Source: Paroedura picta (Eukaryota; Chordata; Lepidosauria; Squamata; Gekkonidae). From it: a DNA stretch of 64,000 nucleotides. Below, in pieces: positions 33,801-43,179 of the stretch (position 1 is its first letter; each line of letters begins with the position of its first letter). Both the position numbers and the translations under genes were made by a program. The notes under the pieces were generated by a model, which did no database searches, had not been told where the DNA came from, and saw only the letters and a list, made by a program, of their open reading frames with translations. The stretch is from assembly GCF_049243985.1 (NCBI RefSeq), contig NC_135384.1:1059001-1123000 (forward strand). The letters run 5' to 3'.

Positions 33801-36285
33801 GTGGGGAGAGGAAGGGAAGGCGACTGTAAGCCGCTTTGAGCCTCCTTCGGGTAGGGAAAAGCGGCATATAAGAACCAACTCTTCTTCTTCTTCTTCTGAA
33901 TTGGGCCCGACGCCTTTGGAGGGTTTTCTGGTTTGAGACACATTTGAGTTTTAGGCATGCCTGGACTTCCACGATGGTCCCCCACCCAAGGACTAACCCT
34001 GCTTAGCTTCTGAGGTCTGAGAAAACTGGGCCAGCTTGGCCCTTCGTGGTCAGGGCACCGCCTGTCTTGGCGTATTGACCCTGGGCTTCCTAAGTGGTCC
34101 ACGCAAAGAGGGCTCTCCTGAGCGCAGCGTTTCTCCCCTAGCCAGCCGCTGGGTACTCGACAGTCATTGCAGCTGACTGTTTGCCCAACTTCCTCCAAAA
34201 CAACCCTCCACCGCTAGCCTCAGGGGGAGGACAGGCTGCAACCAGAGCCCAGGCTCTGCTAGGAAGGGAAGTCAAGCAAGCAATGGACACACACCTCCTA
34301 ACTTCCGTAGCCGGAACACACACAGGCACTCAAGAGCACTTTCCTCAGTACTGCCCTACCCCAAAAGCAAGTATTTTAAGTGCTGCCACAATTTCTCTTG
34401 AGGGCAGCCGTTTCAGGGCCAGAAGGAAACCAAAGGCGCTTTTCAATCCAGGCTTGGAAGCTAATTTGCACCGTTAATTTACGAGATTAATGTTCCCCAG
34501 AAGCAAGGGATCACTTGACCATATACCCCAAACAACAGCCTGTGTATTTCTGACTTTCACGAAGCATACAGTTGCCAACTGGGAAATGGGGACAAGAAGA
34601 CACTGTGTATTAGAACAAAGTTTGAGTCCAGTGGCACCTTTAAGACTAACAGGGTTTAATTCTGGGCATAAGCACTCATGGTCTCCAAGGTGCCACTGGA
34701 CTCAAACTTTATTCTTTCAGGCCAATGTGGCAAACCCACCTGACTCTAATTCACTGTACAACAAGCTAACAGTTGAGCCAAATGACAAGAAAAGAGTCTC
34801 ATGTGTAGTGGGGCTTGGATCCTATTTCCAGGAGGCACTTGCAGTAAACACCCCTGCCAGTGCTTCCCCACTGCAAGACACCCACCAAAGCAGCCAATGT
34901 TTCCAAGTCCCAATTTACAGAGACAAAAACTGAGGCAAGCACCAAGGTCAAGACAACAGCGAGTCGACAGCAGAGGCAGGGAAGCCTGGAAACACTGCCC
35001 ACCAAAATGCTGCCTGACCTCACTGGCTGCTCTAACACAAGGAGGAACAACCCCCTCGGGTCACCTTCTCCAGCAGCTCTGGAAAGAAAAATGAGCACTA
35101 TGTAAAAGTCTCAAAGGTGTTTTCATCACTATACACGACCTGTCTTTGTTGTGCAATTGTGTTAACTTTGACAAGCAAAAATAATAAGCCAATTTTCAAC
35201 ACGAAAACTCAACAATCCCAGTCCCATTTGAACTCTGGATCCCTCGGTGAATCCAGGCATCCCATCTGCCTCCCTCAAACTCTCCTCAAGCTTGCCTCTG
35301 GCACCACTGGAACGGCGCTGCCACAGAAGCAATGCAAGCAGACAGAGGGCAGCTCGTCTGCTCTGAGATGCTGTCAACTGAAATCACATCCACTCTAACA
35401 ATCTGGACCAATGGAACAAATTTAGAGTCCAGTCAGGCACCTCCAAGACCAACACGGTTTTATTCAAGGCACGAGCTTTCGTGAGCAGGTGCACTGAGTT
35501 AGGTGTGTGTCCATGAGAAAGCTCATACCTTGAACAAACTTTGCTAAGTCCTTGAGGTGCCTGGCTGGACTCTAAATTTGTCCTGCTGCTACAGACCATC
35601 ATGGCTGCCCACTTGAACCAGTGACAGTTTAGCAGGCAGACGCCTAAAAGCAAGACCAACACACAGGCTCCTTTGTGCCTCCGGCTGCACCAGAGCGTTG
35701 GCTTCCCTTCCTTTGGTTTCCGACTCGTAGGAAGGAGGAAAGTGAAACCGAAATGGCCGGGAGAGCGGGGAGTGAGGAGGAGGTCCACACAAAACGGTCA
35801 ATAAATAAATTTCCCGGAGATTCCCTCAAGCCCAAGAGGCGCCTCCGGCTTTCATGCAGATGCACCACTGCCCATCTCCCCCCAGGCTAACCCCGTGGGA
35901 GAGGAAGAGGCCCCGCCGTGGGCCCGAACCGCACAAGGGCCCCTGGAAACTCTCCCCGAGGGGGGGTCTCCCTCCCACCTGTCAAGGCAGCTCGCCGGGA
36001 AGAGCTACGCGGCCCTTCGCCGGACGCCAACCCCGCGACCACCTCCTGCGGGGGGGGGAGAGGGGGCTGCAGAAGGAGCCCGGGAAAGCCCCCCCCGCCT
36101 CCCCGAGGCGTCAGCGAAGGGGGTCCCGGAGCACGTCGCCCCCCCGCCCTTCCTCCCCCCTCTTCCCCGGGGCCGGGACTCACGGTGCGGGCCTGTCGCC
36201 GCAGGAGGTACAGCAGGAAGCCCCAGAGCTTGGCGGCGAAGGCGAGGAAGGCGCGGAGGCCGAGCAGGCACTGGGAGCGCATCAT
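27892..36285 (-). CDS. CTDNEP1: CTD nuclear envelope phosphatase 1 (Dullard)
   Basis: Membrane-bound Ser/Thr phosphatase of the ER and nuclear envelope. With NEP1R1 it dephosphorylates lipins and so controls phosphatidate use and nuclear membrane growth. Eight exons: 36285-36184, 31236-31170, 31008-30890, 30447-30376, 29769-29653, 29359-29248, 28640-28556, 27952-27892, total 735 nt, 244 residues, exactly the human length. A hydrophobic N-terminal segment (about residues 7-28, [20 protein letters not shown]) is the membrane anchor. The HAD-family catalytic motif [13 protein letters not shown] begins at Asp67 with both catalytic aspartates (Asp67, Asp69), and motif III is ILDNSPGAY. Intron 1 is 4.9 kb and rich in repeats. 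Two adjacent ATGs (36285 and 36282) exist; the upstream one matches human MM. Confidence 0.97.
28826..28920. repeat. Interspersed repeat fragment (AAAGACTAAC/AGCTTTTGTG family)
   Basis: 'gttacagactaacagaattg' followed by 'gtgtgagcttttgtgtcacg'. Same family as fragments at 7318-7420 and the foldback copies at 34613-34712 and 35408-35593. Class not determined. Confidence 0.45.
30611..30880 (-). repeat. CR1-type LINE 3' end interrupted by a BovB tail
   Basis: Starts 'agagtcatggagttggaagg' and resumes after the insertion with 'cccagaatccccggccagtc'. The 'GGAAGGGACCTCCAGGGTCATC' type block is typical of reptile and bird CR1 3' ends read backwards. Another copy lies at 53517-53680 without interruption. 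Located in CTDNEP1 intron 3. Confidence 0.65.
30727..30812 (-). mobile_element. BovB LINE 3' end nested in a CR1-type element
   Basis: A (GTT)n run at its left edge followed by GCGAAGTCGTGTCCGACCC and GCGACCCCACGGAC; on the minus strand this is the known BovB 3' terminus (GTCGGACACGACT). It splits the CR1-type repeat between 'gcccagatgat' and the continuing sequence, so BovB inserted later. BovB is abundant in squamates. Confidence 0.7.
33300..33560 (+). repeat. LINE ORF2-tail fragment (L2/CR1-like)
   Basis: The text 'caaggtgctcatcagtttaa' 'ggcccctcatggtctgggac' encodes, with frame disruption, the K-V-L-I-x-x-K-A-L-H-G-L-G-P type motif found near the end of many vertebrate non-LTR ORF2 proteins. 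In CTDNEP1 intron 1. Confidence 0.4.
33639..33897 (+). mobile_element. Sauria-type SINE, nearly full length
   Basis: Begins GAGAGCCAGTTTGGTGTAGT, has box B GGTTCGATTC, then CAGCCAGCTGGGTGACCTTG, GGCGACTGTAAGCCGCTTTG and a (TTC)n tail. The tail region resembles BovB-type 3' ends, as known for Sauria SINEs of lizards. Some bases of the tRNA-related part after the A box are missing. In CTDNEP1 intron 1. It is the best single lineage marker in the window. Confidence 0.8.
34613..34712. mobile_element. Foldback element with GGTGCCACTGGACTCAAACTTT ends
   Basis: Left arm AAAGTTTGAGTCCAGTGGCA and right arm TGCCACTGGACTCAAACTTT are exact inverted copies around about 55 bp of internal sequence with 'taagactaacagggtttaat'. 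Structure is MITE-like, class unknown. Confidence 0.6.
35408..35593. mobile_element. Larger foldback copy of the same repeat family
   Basis: Arms GGAACAAATTTAGAGTCCAG and CTGGACTCTAAATTTGTCC enclose 'ccaagaccaacacggtttta' and 'cacgagctttcgtgagcagg'. It matches the 34613 copy at both ends and adds internal sequence. Confidence 0.6.
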
Positions 36286-36960
36286 CCCGCCGGCGGGCCC
36301 CGCCGCGCCCCCGGCCCGGCCCAGCTCCGCCAGGACGGCAGGAGGGGGGGGAGGAGGAGGGGGCCGGGGCGGGTGGGGGTGGGGGTGGGAGGGAGGGGGC
36401 GCCGAGGCGGGCGCGGGGCCCGGCCGCCCTCCTCCTGCCGCCCTCAGCCCGTGCCCGCGGGCTCCGCCATGCGCGCTGCCGCGACGGCCGCTCTCGGTCG
36501 CTACCGGCTCCGGGGGAACCGCTCCCCCCGCCCCGCCGACTCTCGGCTCTGCTCCAGGCCACTTCCGGGGCAACCGACCAGGGCGGCAGGAAGCGCTTCC
36601 GGGGCAGCCAGAGGACCGCCCAATGAGAAGGCGAACAGACGCAGCCGCCGTGCCTTGGGAGCGGGAGGAGGGAGGAAAAGCGCGGGGGTGGCGCGCATGC
36701 GCTGTCGGTGGAGGACGGCGGGAAGGATGCCGAAAAGGGAGGTGCGTCCGCGTGGTGCTGCCGGCTCGGATTGGAGGCTTATTTTTGCGCATGCGTCTCA
36801 CGGTCCACGACGACAGAAGGAAAACGCGCGGCCCGAAGAGCTAAAGAACGCATGCGCCGAAGAGCCGAGCGGGCGGATAGGAACAGTTTAGAGATTCCAG
36901 AAAGGGGCGACGCCGTGACGATAGCGGTGGGCGTGGCCAATACAAAGGTGGGGAAGTAGT
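36286..36960 (-). promoter_or_regulatory. CTDNEP1 promoter: CpG island with NRF1 palindromes
   Basis: GCGCATGCGC at 36693-36702 is a perfect NRF1 core; TGCGCATGCGT near 36786-36796 and CGCATGCGCC near 36850-36859 are close copies. A CCAAT box lies at about 36620. In human this promoter is shared with divergent ELP5; here ELP5 lies far away and points the other way. Confidence 0.6.
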
Positions 36961-37984
36961 GGGAGGACAAGGGGCGTGGCTGGACTGACAGTGGGAGGAG
37001 CCAATTGAAGAAGCCAATAGAAAAGCGGAAGCGGGTACAGAACGCGGCCACAGGGGAGGGGCTGACAGTCCTTTTAAAGGAGCGATCGGGGGATGGGGCG
37101 GGACTGGGATCCATGAGGTCCCTTTTTGCAAACTCCGACATTCCTGGCTCCAGGAATAGCTCCTGCTTCGGCTACGAACTCCTGGAAGTTGGTGGCTCTT
37201 TGCAATTGCAGGTCAACTGCACTTGGCGGGCAAATGAAGCCTATTTCCACTTTGCATGGGCTGAAACTAGGATCTAAAATTGCCGATTTTTCTCCAACTA
37301 AGATCAAATGGAGTGACCCTAGAGCAGATCCACGGATCACATTAAACTGGCCGCTATCCATACATTAAAAGTCACCTAGAAAAATAATATTCTGACTCGG
37401 GGCATAAGTAGGGAGTGCTGTGACCTCACTGTTCTTTCATTTGTCCGTGAGTGTGGCCTCATAGGCCACTGAAGGGCTCCCAGGCAAGAAAGATCTGGAC
37501 CATTTCCTCACATTCTTTTTTATCCATTCTTTTATCCATTCTTTTTTATCCAGAGGTTTGATTCTAGTTTCCATTCTGCCTTCCAAGTTTGCCCCCTAAA
37601 TACCTGATATTAATCTTTCTACTCTTCTGATCTAGTGATACTAGCTGCTTCTTCCTTTTCTACAGTCCTAGTCCCAACAGCACAGACTATAACCCAGCTG
37701 GAGAATTTAGACAGTTCTAAGTACCTCTCTGTGCTGTCCAGAGGTCATCAGCCACCGAGGGGTGCTCTCCTGGAAGATGGGGTTGTGTCACCCTCGAGGG
37801 TGGGGTTTTAGGATTGTTGGCAGTTATGGCGGACGTTGTTACCCGCCATGGGCCACTAAGTAGGAGTGGAGGGCTATAAATGTAAATATGAATGACTGTG
37901 GCCAAACTACCCAGAGTCCAGAAAGTATGCAGTTCTTTGGACTTGGTATCTAAGAGAAAGTTGTCAATTATTCAACAAGAATAC

Positions 37985-38275
37985 TTGGCTAAACATTATC
38001 ACAAAGGCAGAAACAAACATGGTGCTTAAGGAACTCAAGAACGGTAAAATACCAGGGCCTAATGATATAAATAATATGTTTTATAAAAAATTGTTACAGT
38101 TTTACAAAAATATATATCCTGCCATATTAGTGAAACATTTCTATCAGATTACAAGGAACGATACAAGAATAGATCAAACTGAGTTTATTAAGAACAGACA
38201 AATGAGGTGGAATGAAAGGAAATTAATCAGCCTGATACATTGGGCCAAAATCCAATCCTTACCCACAAGCGGGAT
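37985..38275 (+). mobile_element. L1-type LINE ORF2 fragment, internally deleted
   Basis: Translation from 38019 gives LKELKNGKIPGPNDI, the reverse transcriptase entry motif of L1 ORF2, followed by FYKKLLQFY and later DQTEFIKNRQ. In an intact L1 these blocks are separated by over 40 residues, so a central part is missing. The AT-rich sequence differs strongly from its surroundings. It is not a host gene. Confidence 0.75.
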
Positions 38276-38317
38276 CTGAGAACAGAATGTTCAGGGTAAA
38301 GCTGGATAAAGGAAGAT

Positions 38318-38319
<2 letters not shown>

Positions 38320-38348
<29 letters not shown>
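38320..38348. repeat. (CA)n microsatellite
   Basis: About 14.5 uninterrupted CA units, followed by degenerate CA/TA units. Confidence 0.9.
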
Positions 38349-38351
<3 letters not shown>

Positions 38352-38783
38352 TATACGCACATACCAACAGCCTTTCTTTCTCTGTCCCACCTCCAGTCAG
38401 GCCTTTATGGGGAGGAATGTATCTGTCCGGGCCCATTCTCTGGCCAAACTAACCGAGTGCTCGCTTGGGGGTGTCAGAAGGAGGCGGTGCAGCTGCTCGA
38501 TTGTTCATCTGTGTGTACTGAACAGATTTGTTGGGGGACACACTTCCAGGCCATTCAAGGTGTCCTAATCGATGTCAGGGCCTCTGATCTCAGGTAGTTG
38601 GCTGGTTCTTTCTTTCTGTTCTGAGACAGTCCGAACAAAGCTGACATGCTGGCGCTGAGGCCCAGGAGGCCCTGCCCAGAAAGCATCCAGGTCCTGCCGA
38701 CTGGTCTGCAGCAATGCTTCGGAAAAGAGGGACAGACCAGCTGGGAGTGCCCCTGCCCCCCCCCCCCCGCCAGCTGATCCCTC

Positions 38784-41700
38784 TCAGACATCCAGGTCAT
38801 CATCGGGATCTTCGTCATCAAAGTCATCAGCAGCATCTGGCTCATAGTAGATCTTTCCCAGGCTAGATGAGGTCTGCAACAGAGATGATTTCCTGAACGG
38901 GGAGAAAGGAAGTTAGAGGCTCCACCATAAGCCGAGAGGCAATGGGAGGGAAAAGAGGAACACTGTAAAGGGGTGGGGGAAGTCAGTCCTCAGCTAGGCC
39001 AGGAGGAGGCCATTTAAGCAGCGTCATGATGAGGGTTACCTGAACCAGGTACAGGAGAGCTCGAGAAAGGAAGGGCAGGCTGAAAAGGGCCAAGGTTTCC
39101 ACACAGAATGACGGAAAGGAAAGCAGCAGGAGGCAGACAAAGGGCTCCGGAGAGGAATCTGAGCAAGGGGGGGGGGAGAGAGTGGGGCTTGAGGTACTCA
39201 CTTCTCCTCACTGAACTGATACGGGAGGGGCACCGCCTCCTTTGCCCGGCGTTCAGCCTCTGAGAGGCGCAGGTTAAAGGTCAGATGGGCGGCTGGGTCT
39301 GCCTGCAAGAGTCCAGAGAGAAAGGCAGCAAGGAGGCTGGAGCCGAGCCTCGGATGGGGGAAAGGGACGGAGCCGCCCAACCTGTGACAAGGTGCCTGTC
39401 CCCCCCCCTGTCAACTCCACCATCCACCCTCCGTGCCAGCCGAGGCACCTGCATGCATACAGAGGTGGGGCAGCCCCTTTGAGAGGGGGAGGGCACGTAC
39501 TGTCGCTGGGGCTTGAGCATCCTCCTCTCCAGAACGGCCATCCTCCGGCACCTCACCGAGGCATTTGAGGTCCCAGTTTGGGAGCACCGTGAAGTATTCC
39601 TTCTGAAGGAGGGAGGGGGAGAGGGGATAAGGAGGGAGCCAGAACCCCTCACTTCATGACCTCTCCAAATCCCCTCCGGGACAGCTCATGTGACACCCAC
39701 TGGAGAGCTCCAGTGACAGTCACAGACACAGGCAGCTTTAAAACGGGATGAGGCCAGGGGTCAGGGAGGACGGGTCTGTCAGTGGCAACTAGCCCTGGTG
39801 ACTCAAGGGAACCTCCACCTGCAGAGGCAGTCAGCTCTGGATTCCCAGTGCCAGGAGCAACCTCAAGGGAAGGCCTTGGCCCTCTCTGGCCTCTTGGCCA
39901 GTGTGTGAGATGCTGGATGGGACGCACCCTCACTGGTCTGATCTGGCAGGGCTCTTCTGATGTTGAGGGGTGTTGAACTGCCACTTCCTTGCTGCCTTCC
40001 ATGCCCAGCAATTTAGGGAAAGCGTTCTAATTTCCTCACTCTGCCTCTGGGGCACTGAGGCCTTGTCCAGGCATTTGGAAGAGTCACCGCTACTCCCAAG
40101 CGATCCCTGCTGGGTCTCGATGGTGTTGCTACACGAGTGGAAACAGACCCCCCACGGCCTGGATTGAACCATGAGCCCTACGATGGTAAACCGGTCCAGC
40201 AGGGAGCCTGGCCTGGGTTCAAAACTATCCCTTGCGACGGCAGACCTTCCAGACAGCTGTGAGGGAGGCCAGTTCGAAGCAATCTGTTAACCCAGTCAAG
40301 ATATCCACTCCCCCTCCTGGTCCCCCATCAGAAGTAGCCAGGCCCAGGCAGAGCCTATAGTGGGGCTCAGTTGGCGGCAGCATGGGCCACTCACAGGCAG
40401 GCATGCACCAAGTCCCTGCACCACACCCTCCTCACGTGGCTGCCACAGACAGTGGTGTCCTGGCCTGCTCCCCCTCCCTCGGCTCACGCCACATCACAGC
40501 CCTCACCTTCTGCACCACTTTGCCGCCCCGCTTCTTGTGCAGCGTGACAGCGACTCGGGCAGCTCCATCCCCTCCCGGCACGGCCTCCGGAGTGGGCAGC
40601 ACTTTCACCACGACGTGGGCCAAGGCGTGGAGGGCCTCCAGCTGGCCCTGAGAGTGCAGATCCTCATGAAGGAGGGCCACAATCTGAGTGATTTTCAGTC
40701 CTGCCAAGGAGAGAAGCGTTAGGAACTGCCTTTCAGCTCTGTTCCTGGGTGGCCATTCCCTCTGCACAAGCCCAACTGGATTTGGGTGGCCCAGCAACCC
40801 GTGGACAGCTCTCCCAAAATGGAACCGAGGCCCTCCTTGTCTAAACCAAGGCCCTCCTCATCTAAACGAATGCCCCAGAAGGCTCATTGCAAAGGCCCAA
40901 AGGCCAGAACCCGCCATCCTCCATGACCCTGGCATTGAGACATATATTATTACTCCCTCCAGCAAGTCTGGAAACAGGAGAAAGTACAAGATGACCCAAG
41001 TTGCTTCCGTGGCAAGTTTAGAGATTTGAATTTGGATTGTCCACTGCCCCTCTGGATCTCACCTGCTATTTTTGCCCTCCTGGGCAGCTGTGCCAGGACC
41101 TGGCAGACAAGTGGAAACGGCAGGCGAAGGAGCAGCCAGCTGAGTGAGTCCAGCACAACCGTGGAGGGCCCCTGTGCCGCTGCCGTCAGCCGTGCCACCA
41201 GTTCCGAGGTTGCAAAGTCCTCCAGGGTCCAGCCGCTGCCCTGCCCGATCCAGCCAAGGGGATCCACAAATAAATCATGGTGCAGCAGCCTGAGATAATA
41301 TTGCTTTTATGACTATGAGCAACAACCCAGATGGGACATGAGAGCCTAGTCAGACTCATGGAGAAGAAGTGCCAACTAGCCCAGGTGACTAAAGGAAACC
41401 TCCACAACTAGAAGCAGTCAGCTGAATCCCATTGCCAGGAGGCAACATTAGGTGAAAAAGACAAAGAGTTGGGTTTTATACCCTGCTTTTCACTGCCCGA
41501 ATTAGTCTAAAAGACCACACCGGCAGAGGTACAGAAACGGGCTGGTGTGGGCAGTCAAAGGACTGGCATGGATGCTTTCAAAATGGGCAGGAGGGAGAAA
41601 AACTCACTTGGAGGTCACTGTGGTGGAGAATCCTGCCTTGAATTCTTCCTCTGGGATGTCGAAGCCAAGAACATGAACAGATTCCCCCCTAAGGAAAGGA

Positions 41701-42825
41701 CAGAAGGAGAGAGAAGGGATATGTGGGGCAGTCCAATAGGGAAAGGGCAGAAAGAGATTAAGGATACTGAGGGGGAGGCAGGAAGGCTTTCAGTCCACCT
41801 GGGGAGGGAGAGACACAGGGGCAAAGTTGCCTCAACCCAGATTTGCTTGCAGGATGAGGGGAACACCAGGTGTCCTCAGAACTGGAAAACCACAGGTTTG
41901 GAGTACCCAAGTATCATTTGCAAAGGAAAAAGGTTAAAAAGGAAGCACGAACCAGTGGCTAAATCCCCCCCCCCCCTTTTCTGTCTCCTCAAGCATCATC
42001 CAGTGAGCCAGGAGATAACCCAGCAGACTCCCCAGGCCAAACTAACCAGGGTCAGGGCTGGCCTTGGGGGCTGTGCCAGGGGCAGGTCTGACTCCATGCA
42101 GGATTCCCCGAAGGCTCATTGTTCCCACCTACCTGTGCGCTGAGGCAGCCACAAAGCTCTTGAGCAAGGTCCGGCCTTCGCAGCTGACTGAGTCTGTCAG
42201 GGTGGGAGAAGAGATGAGACAGCAAACCACCCCTCCCTCCTACACACCCAAGCCCTGCCTTCCCCTGAACCTCTAATGCCCTCTGCCTGCCCTGGGCTCT
42301 TCCACCCCCTCCCCTTGGAGGTCTTCCTGCATCTTCCAGCCTCTGGTGCCTCTTCCCTCCCACTATGGGAGCAAACCGAAGCAGGTCCACTGTGAGAGAA
42401 GTCTCATTTTGTTCAAAGGGGCTTACTCCCGGGAAAGTGCTCTTAGGACTGCATCCTTTGCATTCCTCCCTGACCGCCTGTTCCCATTTCCCATATTTGA
42501 CAGCCCTCTCCCAAATGTGCAGCCCAAGGCAGCTACTAAATGCCACGGAATGCCAAGGCGGCTACTGAGAACTACGACTCAAACTGCCCTCCTGGATCTG
42601 ACCAGCGATGCACGCTGCTCTCCTGAGGCTGCCTCCCAGAGGTGGACTGACTGCCCCTTAGCCTGGAGGCTCTCCTCGCGGCCCCTTGAGGCGGGTGACC
42701 CTCAGGGCCTCTGGGGCTGCCAGCCTCCCGCCGGGGCCTGGAGTCGTGGGCTGAGGCTGCCCCCCTTCCTCACCCCGCACGAGGAGGAGCCCCTCGGCGC
42801 GCCCCGCCGCCAGCAGCCCCAGCAT
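38784..42825 (-). CDS. ELP5: Elongator complex protein 5
   Basis: Subunit of the ELP4-ELP5-ELP6 ring of Elongator, which helps modify wobble uridines of tRNAs; RecA-like fold without full ATPase motifs. Eight exons: 42825-42774, 42193-42133, 41688-41608, 41289-41063, 40700-40507, 39602-39501, 39302-39202, 38892-38784, total 927 nt, 308 residues (human 316). Marks of the family are [15 protein letters not shown] near the N terminus, [13 protein letters not shown] in the centre (the best conserved block) and the acidic C terminus ending [11 protein letters not shown]. Exon phases join without a break. The short first exon (17 codons) is placed by the ATG at 42825, matching human MLDSLLALGG. It lies head-to-head with NEURL4. 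In human ELP5 instead diverges from CTDNEP1. Confidence 0.94.
39690..39970 (+). repeat. LINE 3'-end fragment
   Basis: Contains 'acaggcagctttaaaacggg', 'gtctgtcagtggcaactagc' and 'ctggcagggctcttctgatg', same family as 47795-48145 and 53248-53490. In an ELP5 intron. Confidence 0.55.
41355..41515. repeat. LINE 3' fragment next to a SINE tail fragment
   Basis: 41355-41455 carries 'gtgactaaaggaaacctcca' and 'ccattgccaggaggcaacat' of the same LINE family. 41461-41515 carries 'gagttgggttttataccctg', the minus-strand tail of the Sauria-like SINE. Confidence 0.5.
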
Positions 42826-43179
42826 GCTCCCGCCCCGCCCCTCGCCCCTCGCGCCCGGCGCCCCTCGATGACGCGGCTGTACGGCAGCCGGGCTGGGCGC
42901 CGCCATGCTTGCTCCGGGCCAGGCGCCCCGGGGGCTTCTCGCCGCTTTCACGAGCCAGCCGAGGCAGACATAGAAGCGGCCGGCGCCTCCCCCACCCGCC
43001 GCCGCGCGCACAGCCAGGCGCGCCTCCCGCCCTCCTCCCGCCCGGGGGGTGGCTTGGGCCCCCGCCTGCCCGCCCGCCCGCCGTCAAGCGCGGCCGCTGC
43101 CGTCAAGCGCGGCGGTGGGGCGTCGTGCGGGGTCGCGCGCGGCGCTGTGGGGCCGGGCCAGGGCGGGCGGGCGGGCGGG
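42826..43179. promoter_or_regulatory. Bidirectional ELP5/NEURL4 promoter
   Basis: 354 bp separate the two start codons. The stretch is a CpG island without TATA. The 14-mer CCGTCAAGCGCGGC occurs twice (43081-43094 and 43100-43113), close to the NEURL4 start. The head-to-head layout implies shared regulation. Confidence 0.7.

Larger units (their letters stand above)
36961..38783. other. Spacer CTDNEP1-ELP5 with old repeats
   Basis: Outside the L1 fragment (about 37985-38275) and the CA repeat (38320-38348) nothing was recognised. A short tandem repeat of 'ttttatccattc' lies at 37516-37555. The ELP5 3' UTR must occupy the right edge; CATAAA near 38404-38409 or AATAAA at 38189-38184 on the minus strand could end it. 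Base composition is clearly more AT-rich than elsewhere. Confidence 0.45.

Noticed and set aside
38019-38279. 86-codon open frame as a host gene
   Set aside because: Its product has L1 reverse transcriptase motifs with an internal gap; it is a LINE fragment.
38320-38348. Regular CA repeat as a CRISPR-like array
   Set aside because: A dinucleotide microsatellite in a vertebrate genome; no spacers or repeats of CRISPR type anywhere in the window.
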